Source: DASYTH01 sp036002505 (lineage in GTDB: Bacteria > Actinomycetota > Actinomycetes > Mycobacteriales > Pseudonocardiaceae). From it: a DNA stretch of 64,000 nt. The notes below the pieces were generated by a model that saw nothing but the letters and a program-made list of their open reading frames with translations, had not been told where the DNA came from and did no database searches. Positions 47,842 to 54,560 of the stretch are shown in pieces; the first letter of the stretch is position 1, and each line of letters opens with the position of its first letter. The position numbers and the translations under genes were made by a program. The DNA is taken from contig NZ_DASYTH010000043.1 of NCBI RefSeq assembly GCF_036002505.1, forward strand, positions 1 through 64,000, in the 5' to 3' direction.

Positions 47842-49304
47842 GAAACCGCGGCGCCGCTGCGGTCCTCGTACAGCTCACGGAAGAAGAAGTCGCGGAGCGG
47901 GTCGCGGTGGGTCTCCTCGCCGCACCAGTCGTCCTCGACGTCCTCGGCGACGTGATGCTCGGCGATCATCGTGCCGCGAACGTAGTGCCGCACCACGGGA
48001 TGCGGATGCGCGCGTCCGTACGTCAGCTCGCCGCCGCGGGCGTACTCGAGCGTGACCACGAAGAAGTTCTCGCTGTCGCCTAATCGGCTCTCCCGCACGT
48101 AGTCGACCGGGATCTCCTCGTAGTACGCCGCTTCGGCACCTTCCAGCACCACCACGTCGCAGAGCAGCCCGAACTGCTGCCACAGCGCGGAGGTCCGGCT
48201 GGCCCGGCACAGCACGGCGATCATCAACGCCTCCGGGTCGGCCGGCAGCCCGCGCGGCGGCCACGGGATGCCGTGGTAACGCAGCTCGAGAATCCGGTGC
48301 AGCGCCCGGATGCAGTACCGGAAGCCGTTGATGAAGCCGGTCGTGGTCTGCTCGAGGTCGCGACCCTGCATGAGCGTGCCGGCGAAGTACAGGTCCCGCA
48401 CGTTCACCGACTCCCAGGCCGAGGTCTGGGCCGGGAACCGGTCGTCGAGCACGAGTGCGGGCCGGCTCTCCCCACCGAAGATCGAGTTGTCGAACCGGAA
48501 CCCGGTGCACACGATCACCCGGTCGCAGCGGATCTCCCGGATCACGTCCCGGGTCAACCGGACCGAGACCAGGTAGCCGTCGCCGTCGCGGCCGATCCGC
48601 ACGATCTGGCCGTCCAGCACGGCGTCGCGCAGCTGCCCGCTGATCCGGCTCTGCCGGGCCACCCGGATCGCGCCCGGCCCGGCGACGTGGATCAGCGCGG
48701 CCGTCTCGACCAGGTTCCCCGCGGTCTCGAACGCCGAGTCACCCTTGCCGATGATCAGCACCCGCTGGTCGGCGAACGCGGCCGGGTCGACGGTGACCGT
48801 GCCGTACAGGTCGGCCGTCTCGATACCCGGAATGCTGGGCAGGTACGGCTTCGACGGCCCGGTGGCAACGATCAGCAGCGGCGCCTCGTACGCCGCGCCG
48901 TACTGGTCGACCACCCGGAACCGCTCGTCCCGGCTGACCCGCACGGCCGTGGTGCCGTAGCGGATGTTGAGCCTCAGCGCCTCGGCGTAGTCGGTGAGAT
49001 AGCGGACCATCACGTCGGCGTCCGGGTAGTACCGCTCGGTGTACCGGGTGAACAGCAGCCGCTCCCGGTCGGACAGCAGCGAGTTCCAGTCCACCCGCAG
49101 GTTCAGCTCGGGGTCGTCGGAACCGGTGTGCGTCTTGTTGATGGACAGCAACTGGCGATGCCGGGGAAAGGTGCGGAAGAACGTTCCCGGCGTGGCACCC
49201 GATTCCAGGATCAGATAGTCGCGGCCCGCGCGCTCCAGGAAGTACCCCAACTGTAAGCCGGCCGGGCCGGCGCCAAGGACCAGGTAGTCCGTTCTCGTGA
49301 CCAT
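47838..49304 (-). CDS. FAD-dependent NAD(P)-binding oxidoreductase
   Basis: A 488-residue flavoprotein of the monooxygenase-like/FOXRED2 type. The FAD-binding loop is YLVLGAGPAGLQLGYFLERA (residues about 7-26); a second dinucleotide loop is VLIIGKGDSAFETAGNL near residue 190; the VIVCTGFRFDNSIF block closes the FAD domain. LLSINKTHTGSDDPELNLR after the first domain is characteristic of this subgroup. ATG 49304 has GGGAGG seven bases upstream. Substrate unknown. Confidence 0.88.
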   Translation of the reverse strand: MVTRTDYLVLGAGPAGLQLGYFLERAGRDYLILESGATPGTFFRTFPRHRQLLSINKTHTGSDDPELNLRVDWNSLLSDRERLLFTRYTERYYPDADVMVRYLTDYAEALRLNIRYGTTAVRVSRDERFRVVDQYGAAYEAPLLIVATGPSKPYLPSIPGIETADLYGTVTVDPAAFADQRVLIIGKGDSAFETAGNLVETAALIHVAGPGAIRVARQSRISGQLRDAVLDGQIVRIGRDGDGYLVSVRLTRDVIREIRCDRVIVCTGFRFDNSIFGGESRPALVLDDRFPAQTSAWESVNVRDLYFAGTLMQGRDLEQTTTGFINGFRYCIRALHRILELRYHGIPWPPRGLPADPEALMIAVLCRASRTSALWQQFGLLCDVVVLEGAEAAYYEEIPVDYVRESRLGDSENFFVVTLEYARGGELTYGRAHPHPVVRHYVRGTMIAEHHVAEDVEDDWCGEETHRDPLRDFFFRELYEDRSGAAVS

Positions 49305-49410
49305 GAGCCGCCTCCCAGTCCACCGACACCTGGTACCGACGGCATTACGACGGTGGACGCGAAACGGTTCACTGTGCGGATGCGTTCGCAAAGCAACAGG
49401 GCTGGTGCCG

Positions 49411-49923
49411 CTAGGGGCCGTCCGCCCCGGGTGTCCAGCTCTCCGGGGCTCCGCTGGCGGTGAGCACCGGCTGCCATTCGGCGAAACCGGCGGGTGCGTC
49501 GGGCTGCCACGGCCAGGCACCCTGCGGTGTGGCGACAATGAGTTGCACCGCCGGAAAATCACCACTCGGATAGAGCAGTAGTGCGCTTCCGAAGAACTCC
49601 GGATAGTGCCCGCGGCTCACCCGCTCAAGCACCACCGGCGTTTCCTGAAAGAAATCCACGTACGTCCGCCCCAACACGAACCGCTCCCCCGCCCGCGCCC
49701 GGGCCACATACGCGTTGACGAGCACCCGCCCCATCCCGTCCGGCAACCCCACCGCGACGGCCTCCGCCACCCCGAACCGCCGCCACGCCCCCACCGTGAA
49801 CACATACCCCGCGCCGAACTCGTCCCCCGCCACCTCCACGGTGGCGTTCCCATGCTCCTCAGCCTGCGCGAACAGCCACTGCCGCAACTCCTCGTGCTCG
49901 TCAGGTAAGCCGTGGACCGTCAT
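49411..49923 (-). CDS. DUF4262 domain-containing protein
   Basis: A 170-residue cytosolic protein. The blocks YVFTVGAWRRFGVAEAVAVG, GRTYVDFFQETPVVLERV and YPEFFGSALLLYPSGDFPAV, ending WPWQPDAPAGFAEWQPVLTA, match DUF4262. Its function is unknown. The frame and ATG 49923 are clear. It lies between the FAD gene and yebC, all leftward, with a 52-base gap to yebC. Confidence 0.85.
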   Translation of the reverse strand: MTVHGLPDEHEELRQWLFAQAEEHGNATVEVAGDEFGAGYVFTVGAWRRFGVAEAVAVGLPDGMGRVLVNAYVARARAGERFVLGRTYVDFFQETPVVLERVSRGHYPEFFGSALLLYPSGDFPAVQLIVATPQGAWPWQPDAPAGFAEWQPVLTASGAPESWTPGADGP

Positions 49924-49975
49924 GGGTTCGGAGATCCTTCGTTGTCGAATGCATCACCGGTGAGCACCACCGCCC

Positions 49976-50725
49976 TCACCCCACGGCTTCCATGACTTCG
50001 TCGGAGACGTCGAAGTTGGCGTAGACGTTCTGGACGTCGTCGCAGTCTTCGAGGGCGTCGATCAGGCGGAAGACCTTGCGGGCGCCGTCGACGTCCAACG
50101 GCACGCTGACCGAGGGGAGGAAGCTGGCCTCGGCGGACTCGTAGTCGTAGCCGACGGACTGGAGCGCCGAGCGGACGCCGAGCAGGTCGGTGGCTTCGGA
50201 GACCACCTCGAAGCTGTCGCCGAGGTCGTTGACCTCTTCCGCACCCGCGTCGAGGACGGCCAGCAACACATCGTCCTCGGAGAGGTCGTTCTTGGGGAGG
50301 ATCACCACGCCCTTGCGGTTGAACAGGTAGGACACCGAGCCGGGGTCGGCCATGGAGCCGCCGTTGCGGGTCATCGCGGTGCGCACCTCGCCGGCGGCCC
50401 GGTTGCGGTTGTCGGTGAGGCACTCGACGAGCACCGCGACCCCGTTCGGCGCGTAGCCCTCGTACATGATCGTCTGCCAGTCCGAGCCGCCGGCCTCCTC
50501 GCCGCCCCCGCGCTTGCGGGCGCGCTCGATGTTGTCCTGCGGCACCGAGTTCTTCTTGGCCTTCTGGATGGCGTCGAACAGCGTGGGGTTGCCGTCCGGG
50601 TCACCGCCGCCGGTACGCGCGGCCACCTCGACATTCTTGATCAGCTTCGCGAACAGCTTGCCCCGCTTGGCGTCGAGGGCGGCCTTCTTGTGCTTGGTGG
50701 TGGCCCACTTCGAGTGGCCGCTCAT
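49976..50725 (-). CDS. yebC: YebC/PmpR family transcriptional regulator
   Basis: A 249-residue protein of the YebC/TACO1 family, now known in several bacteria to help translation through poly-proline stretches and earlier described as a DNA-binding regulator. It begins MSGHSKWATTKHKKAALDAK and has DPDGNPTLFDAIQKAKKNSV and YEGYAPNGVAVLVECLTDN. The C-terminus is acidic. It is downstream of pdxT (27-base gap), as in mycobacteria, but is separated from ruvC by the accessory block. Confidence 0.96.
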   Translation of the reverse strand: MSGHSKWATTKHKKAALDAKRGKLFAKLIKNVEVAARTGGGDPDGNPTLFDAIQKAKKNSVPQDNIERARKRGGGEEAGGSDWQTIMYEGYAPNGVAVLVECLTDNRNRAAGEVRTAMTRNGGSMADPGSVSYLFNRKGVVILPKNDLSEDDVLLAVLDAGAEEVNDLGDSFEVVSEATDLLGVRSALQSVGYDYESAEASFLPSVSVPLDVDGARKVFRLIDALEDCDDVQNVYANFDVSDEVMEAVG

Positions 50726-50752
50726 CTCTCCTCCGTCTACCCGTGTGCAACG

Positions 50753-51370
50753 TCAGACGGCAGCGCGGACCATCTCCACGAAGAGGCGGTGCACCCGGGT
50801 GTCACCGGTCAGCTCCGGATGGAACGCCGTGGCGAGCATGGACCCCTGCCGAACGGCAACGATCCTACCGGCGGCCGCTCCGGCACCCGGCACGTCGGGC
50901 ACCGTGGCGAGCACCTCGACCTCGGGCGACGCCGACTCGACCCAGGGCGCGCGGATGAAAACGGCCCGTACCGGCCCACCCGGCACCCCGGCGAACTCAA
51001 GATCCTCCTCGAACGAGTCGACCTGCCGGCCGAAGGCGTTGCGCCGCACGGTGATGTCCAGCCCGCCGAGCTGGTGCTGGTCCGGCCGGCCGTCCAGCAC
51101 CTCCCGGGCGAGCAGGATCATCCCGGCGCACGAGCCGTAGGCCGGCATCCCGTCGGCGAGCCGCTTCTGCAGCGGAACCAGCAGGTCGAACGTCTCCAGC
51201 AGCCGGGAGATCGTGGTGGACTCGCCACCCGGCAGCACCAGACCGTCCACTTCGGACAGCTCGTGCTCCCGGCGCACCGGCACGAACTCCGCGCCACAGG
51301 CCCGCAGCGCGTGCGCGTGCTCCCGCACGTCACCCTGCAGGGCGAGCACCCCCACCACCGGTCCGGCCAT
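50753..51370 (-). CDS. pdxT: Pyridoxal 5'-phosphate synthase glutaminase subunit PdxT
   Basis: A 205-residue class I glutaminase that passes ammonia to PdxS for PLP synthesis. The nucleophile Cys81 is in YGSCAGMILLA, and His184 and Glu186 (TAFHPELTGD) complete the triad. GVLALQGDVREHAHAL at the start and LVLPGGESTTISRLL are PdxT hallmarks. It is 35 bases downstream of azlD. PdxS is encoded about 2 kb away in the same direction, separated by azlC, azlD and a regulator gene. Confidence 0.96.
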   Translation of the reverse strand: MAGPVVGVLALQGDVREHAHALRACGAEFVPVRREHELSEVDGLVLPGGESTTISRLLETFDLLVPLQKRLADGMPAYGSCAGMILLAREVLDGRPDQHQLGGLDITVRRNAFGRQVDSFEEDLEFAGVPGGPVRAVFIRAPWVESASPEVEVLATVPDVPGAGAAAGRIVAVRQGSMLATAFHPELTGDTRVHRLFVEMVRAAV

Positions 51371-51405
51371 GATCCCTCCTTAGCTTCATCACCTCGCAAG
51401 CTCGC

Positions 51406-51714
51406 TCACGTCACGCCCAGCAGCCGCAGCCCCGCCGTGCACGCCGCCGCCGCGATCACCACGACCACGAACGGCGCCTTCCGCCAGGCCAGCACGCCAC
51501 CCACCAGCACCCCGGCCGGCAGCGCCACCCCGGCGAAGTGCCGCCCGTCCATCAGCGACGCGGTCGCGATCAGAGCCACCAGCAGCACCACCGCCGCGGT
51601 CGACATCAACGCCTGGATCCGCTCGGACAGCTCCACCCGGTCCCGCAGCAGCGGCCCGGCCACCCGGAACCCGTACGTGCCGAGAGCGATGACAAGCACC
51701 CCGATCAGATTCAC
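51406..51714 (-). CDS. AzlD domain-containing protein
   Basis: A 102-residue protein with three or four hydrophobic helices (NLIGVLVIALGTYGFRVAGP, LMSTAAVVLLVALIATASLM, GVALPAGVLVGGVLAWR, FVVVVIAAAACTAGLRL). It is the small AzlD partner of AzlC in branched-chain amino-acid-type export. GTG 51714 overlaps the azlC stop by four bases. Confidence 0.88.
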   Translation of the reverse strand: MNLIGVLVIALGTYGFRVAGPLLRDRVELSERIQALMSTAAVVLLVALIATASLMDGRHFAGVALPAGVLVGGVLAWRKAPFVVVVIAAAACTAGLRLLGVT

Positions 51715-52397
51715 ACCGGCACCCCTTCCTTTTCCTTGCGGGGCACCAGGATCAGGCCGGCGAGCGCCAGCAGCAGCGGCACGCCGGGCGGCAGGAACGG
51801 GCTCGCGGCCAGCGCGATCGCGGCGCCGAGCAGGGCCGGCCGCACCACGTCCGCACCACGCAGGCTGGGCAGCACCAGCGCGAGCAGCGCCGCCGGGAAC
51901 GCCGCGTCCAGGCCGAACGCCGAGGGGTCGCCGATCGCCTGGCCGGCCAGCACGCCCGCGATCGTGCCGAGGATCCAGGCCAGGTACAGCAGCACCCCGC
52001 ACAACCAGAACGCCGCCCGGCCGCGCTCCCGGTCCGGCTGCGCGATGGCGAACGCCACCGTCTCGTCGGTGACCAGGTGGCTGCCCACCAGCCGCGCCAT
52101 CCGGCCCCGGCCCATGATGCCCGCGATCGCCAGGCCGTAGGGCATCAGCCGGGAGTTGAGCACCAGGGCACCCAGCACGGCCGCGACCAGGCCACCGCCG
52201 GCCGCCACCACGCCGACCGCCAGGAACTGCGCACCGCCCGCGAAGACCAGCACGGACATCGCCGGCGGCACCCACCAGGGCAGGCCGGCGGACACCGCGA
52301 TCGCGCCGAACGAGGCGCCGATCACCGCCACCGCCGCGGCGATGGCCAGCACGTCCCGGACAAGAGCCGAGTCGATTGTTCGCCAGATCGAACGCAT
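51711..52397 (-). CDS. AzlC family ABC-independent exporter subunit
   Basis: A 228-residue membrane protein with about six helices. Conserved AzlC features are ASFGAIAVSAGLPWWVPPAM, FAGGAQFLAVGVVAAGGGL and the NSRLMPYGLAIAG motif, then LVTDETVAFAIAQPDR. AzlCD pairs export branched-chain amino acids or analogues (shown for 4-azaleucine in Bacillus). The gene is divergent from an XRE-cupin regulator with only 46 bases between them, which makes that protein its probable controller. Confidence 0.9.
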   Translation of the reverse strand: MRSIWRTIDSALVRDVLAIAAAVAVIGASFGAIAVSAGLPWWVPPAMSVLVFAGGAQFLAVGVVAAGGGLVAAVLGALVLNSRLMPYGLAIAGIMGRGRMARLVGSHLVTDETVAFAIAQPDRERGRAAFWLCGVLLYLAWILGTIAGVLAGQAIGDPSAFGLDAAFPAALLALVLPSLRGADVVRPALLGAAIALAASPFLPPGVPLLLALAGLILVPRKEKEGVPV

Positions 52398-52409
52398 GGC
52401 TTCTACAAT

Positions 52410-52429
52410 GAACGGAACGCCGCCCGTTC
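52410..52429. promoter_or_regulatory. Possible operator between azlC and the XRE regulator
   Basis: GAACGG (52410-52415) and CCGTTC (52424-52429) form an inverted repeat with an eight-base spacer in the 46-base divergent gap, where any binding protein would cover both promoters. The arms are short, so this is tentative. Confidence 0.4.
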
Positions 52430-52443
52430 GTCAAGGAGAACGA

Positions 52444-53022
52444 ATGGACTCGTCCGCCGAACACCCGCCGAGCCGGGGAGCCCCGCTCGACGTCATCGCG
52501 CACTCGCTGCGCCGCGAGCGGGCCCGGGTCGGGCTCTCGCTGAGCGAGGTCGCCAAGCGCGCCGGCATCGCCAAGTCCACGCTCTCCCAGCTCGAGTCGG
52601 CCAGCGGGAACCCCAGCGTGGAGACGCTCTGGGCGCTCTCCGTCGCGCTCGACGTACCGTTCAGCCGGCTGGTCGACCCGCCTCGCCCGCGCGTCCAGGT
52701 CATCCGCGCGGGCGAGGGGCCTGCGGTGTACTCCGAGCGGGCCAGCTACATCGCCACCGTGCTGTCGTCCTGCCCGCCGAACGCCCGGCGCGACCTCTAC
52801 CTGATCACCGCCGAACCGGGCTCCGCCAAGGAGTCCGACCCGCACATGCCCGGCGTGGTCGAGCACGTGGTGCTGGCCGCCGGCCGCGCCCGAGTCGGGC
52901 CCACCGAGGAACCGGTCGAGATCGGCCCCAACGACTACGTCGCCTACCCCGGCGACGCCGAGCACGTCTTCGAGGCGCTCGAGCCGGGCACCGTGGCGGT
53001 CATGATCTCCGAGCACAACTGA
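52444..53022 (+). CDS. XRE family regulator with cupin domain
   Basis: A 192-residue regulator. The N-terminal helix-turn-helix is ARVGLSLSEVAKRAGIAKST then LSQLESASGNPSVETLWAL (residues about 26-66). The C-terminal cupin has SAKESDPHMPGVVEHVVLAA and GPNDYVAYPGDAEHVFEAL. This architecture is usual for regulators of amino-acid or polyamine export and metabolism. ATG 52444 has AAGGAGA at good spacing. Divergent from azlCD, which it probably regulates. A hairpin follows the stop within seven bases. Confidence 0.92.
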   Translation: MDSSAEHPPSRGAPLDVIAHSLRRERARVGLSLSEVAKRAGIAKSTLSQLESASGNPSVETLWALSVALDVPFSRLVDPPRPRVQVIRAGEGPAVYSERASYIATVLSSCPPNARRDLYLITAEPGSAKESDPHMPGVVEHVVLAAGRARVGPTEEPVEIGPNDYVAYPGDAEHVFEALEPGTVAVMISEHN

Positions 53023-53028
53023 GCGGTT

Positions 53029-53052
53029 GGAAAGCAACGTCACGTTGCTTCC
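53029..53052 (+). terminator. Palindrome after the XRE-cupin gene
   Basis: GGAAAGCAACGT (53029-53040) folds onto CACGTTGCTTCC (53041-53052) with almost perfect pairing, seven bases past the stop codon. The same AAGCAACGT/ACGTTGCTT sequence forms the hairpin at 56711-56765. Confidence 0.6.
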
Positions 53053-53060
53053 CCGGTGGC

Positions 53061-53126
53061 GCACTTGTCGCGGGAAGTTCCCACGACAGGAGCGACTTGT
53101 CACGGAAAGTTCCCGCGACAAGTCGG
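53061..53126. repeat. Double-palindrome element, copy C
   Basis: Third copy of the element at 9761 and 10859, 66 bases, with the same two hairpins (CACTTGTCGCGGGAAGTTCC at its left and CCCGCGACAAGTCGG at its right) followed by TTCC as in copy B. It sits between the XRE-cupin gene and the MITE-like element. Confidence 0.82.
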
Positions 53127-53141
53127 TTCCTCCCTTACTCA

Positions 53142-53388
53142 CGGCTGTTTCAAGATCATCTGAGTGGTTGTTGTTGCTGATGGGACTGTGGTGACGCCAG
53201 GTACTCCAGTAGCTGCGCCGTCGTGCGACGAAGGGGGCCTTTGTCACGCTGAGCGTGACAAAGGGGGCCTTTGTCGCACTCACTCCACAGTGGACACTGA
53301 GGTATTGCCCAGGTTCCACACCACCGGCACGCCATCGGCCTTGGGTGGTACGTCCTGAGCCGCCGCTTAAACGATCTTGAAACGGCCG
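53142..53388. mobile_element. MITE-like element of about 247 bases
   Basis: Imperfect terminal inverted repeats of about 29 bases: left from 53142 (CGGCTGTTTCAAGATCATCT...) and right ending 53388, whose complement reads CGGCCGTTTCAAGATCGTTT; 22 of 29 positions agree by eye. The 189-base interior has no gene. It contains a 56-base near-palindrome at 53223-53278 built on CCTTTGTCACGC and GCGTGACAAAGG. No target duplication is obvious. With the neighbouring palindromes it fills the 377-base gap between the XRE-cupin gene and pdxS. Confidence 0.6.
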
Positions 53389-53399
53389 GGCTCCCCTGC

Positions 53400-54305
53400 T
53401 CACCAGCCGCGCTCGGCCAGGCGGTGCGGCTCGGGGATCTCGTCCACGTTGATGCCGACCATGGCCTCGCCCAGACCCCGCGACACCTTGGCGATCACGT
53501 CCGGGTCGTCGTAGAACGTGGTGGCCTTGACGATCGCCTCGGCCCGCTTGGCCGGGTTGCCGGACTTGAAGATCCCGGAGCCGACGAACACGCCCTCGGC
53601 ACCGAGCTGCATCATCATCGCCGCGTCCGACGGGGTGGCGAGGCCGCCCGCGGTGAACAGCACGACCGGCAGTTTGCCCAGCCGCGCGACCTCGGCCACC
53701 AGCTCGTAGGGCGCCTGGAGTTCTTTCGCCGCAACGTAGAGCTCGTCCTCGGGCAGCGAGGTGAGCCGGCGGATCTCGGCCCGGATCTGCCGCATGTGCG
53801 TGGTCGCGTTGGACACGTCGCCGGTACCGGCCTCGCCCTTGGAGCGGATCATGGCCGCGCCCTCGGTGATCCGCCGCAGCGCCTCGCCCAGGTTGGTCGC
53901 GCCGCACACGAACGGCACGGTGAACCGCCACTTGTCGATGTGGTTGGCGTAGTCGGCCGGGGTCAGCACCTCGGACTCGTCCACGTAGTCCACCCCGAGC
54001 GATTGCAGCACCTGGGCCTCGACGAAGTGGCCGATCCGGGCCTTGGCCATGACCGGGATGGACACCGCGCCGATGATCCCGTCGATCAGATCGGGGTCGC
54101 TCATCCGCGCGACGCCGCCCTGGGCGCGGATGTCGGCCGGCACCCGCTCCAGCGCCATCACGGCCACCGCACCGGCATCCTCGGCGATCTTCGCCTGGTC
54201 CGCGGTGACCACATCCATGATCACGCCGCCCTTGAGCATCTCGGCCATGCCGCGCTTGACGCGGGCGGTGCCGGTGTGGGTCTCTGGGGACTGAACGTCA
54301 GACAC
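53400..54305 (-). CDS. pdxS: Pyridoxal 5'-phosphate synthase subunit PdxS
   Basis: A 301-residue TIM-barrel synthase that makes PLP from ribose 5-phosphate, glyceraldehyde 3-phosphate and ammonia from PdxT. KRGMAEMLKGGVIMDVVTAD holds Asp31, and IPVMAKARIGHFVEAQ the imine-forming Lys88; VDYVDESEVLTPAD and FTAGGLATPSDAAMMMQLG (phosphate-binding) follow. GTG 54305 has GGAAGG upstream and gives the usual length; an in-frame codon at 54323 is less likely. It is divergent from the EF-G2 gene. Confidence 0.96.
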   Translation of the reverse strand: MSDVQSPETHTGTARVKRGMAEMLKGGVIMDVVTADQAKIAEDAGAVAVMALERVPADIRAQGGVARMSDPDLIDGIIGAVSIPVMAKARIGHFVEAQVLQSLGVDYVDESEVLTPADYANHIDKWRFTVPFVCGATNLGEALRRITEGAAMIRSKGEAGTGDVSNATTHMRQIRAEIRRLTSLPEDELYVAAKELQAPYELVAEVARLGKLPVVLFTAGGLATPSDAAMMMQLGAEGVFVGSGIFKSGNPAKRAEAIVKATTFYDDPDVIAKVSRGLGEAMVGINVDEIPEPHRLAERGW

Positions 54306-54560
54306 GATCGACCTTCCGTACAAAGGGATGGAGTTCCGCTGACCTCATGCTAAGGCCGACGTGGACCGGTCAACCGGGCCAATCCCGGGCGTTCTCACCA
54401 GGCCACTATCGAACCGCGAGCCGCATTGCGGCGACGTTGATCCGTGCGAGTGGTGCACCGCCCGAAAGCTTGTCCTCAGCAGGCGTACGGTGTGGGATCG
54501 AGCACATCCGTTTCCCCGGGGTTCACCCAGACAGCGCGGTCCGTTCGGGAGGTAGATGTC

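Noticed and set aside
53223..53278. tRNA-like or riboswitch fold
   Set aside because: It is a simple near-palindrome without anticodon or T-loop features, and lies inside the MITE-like element.
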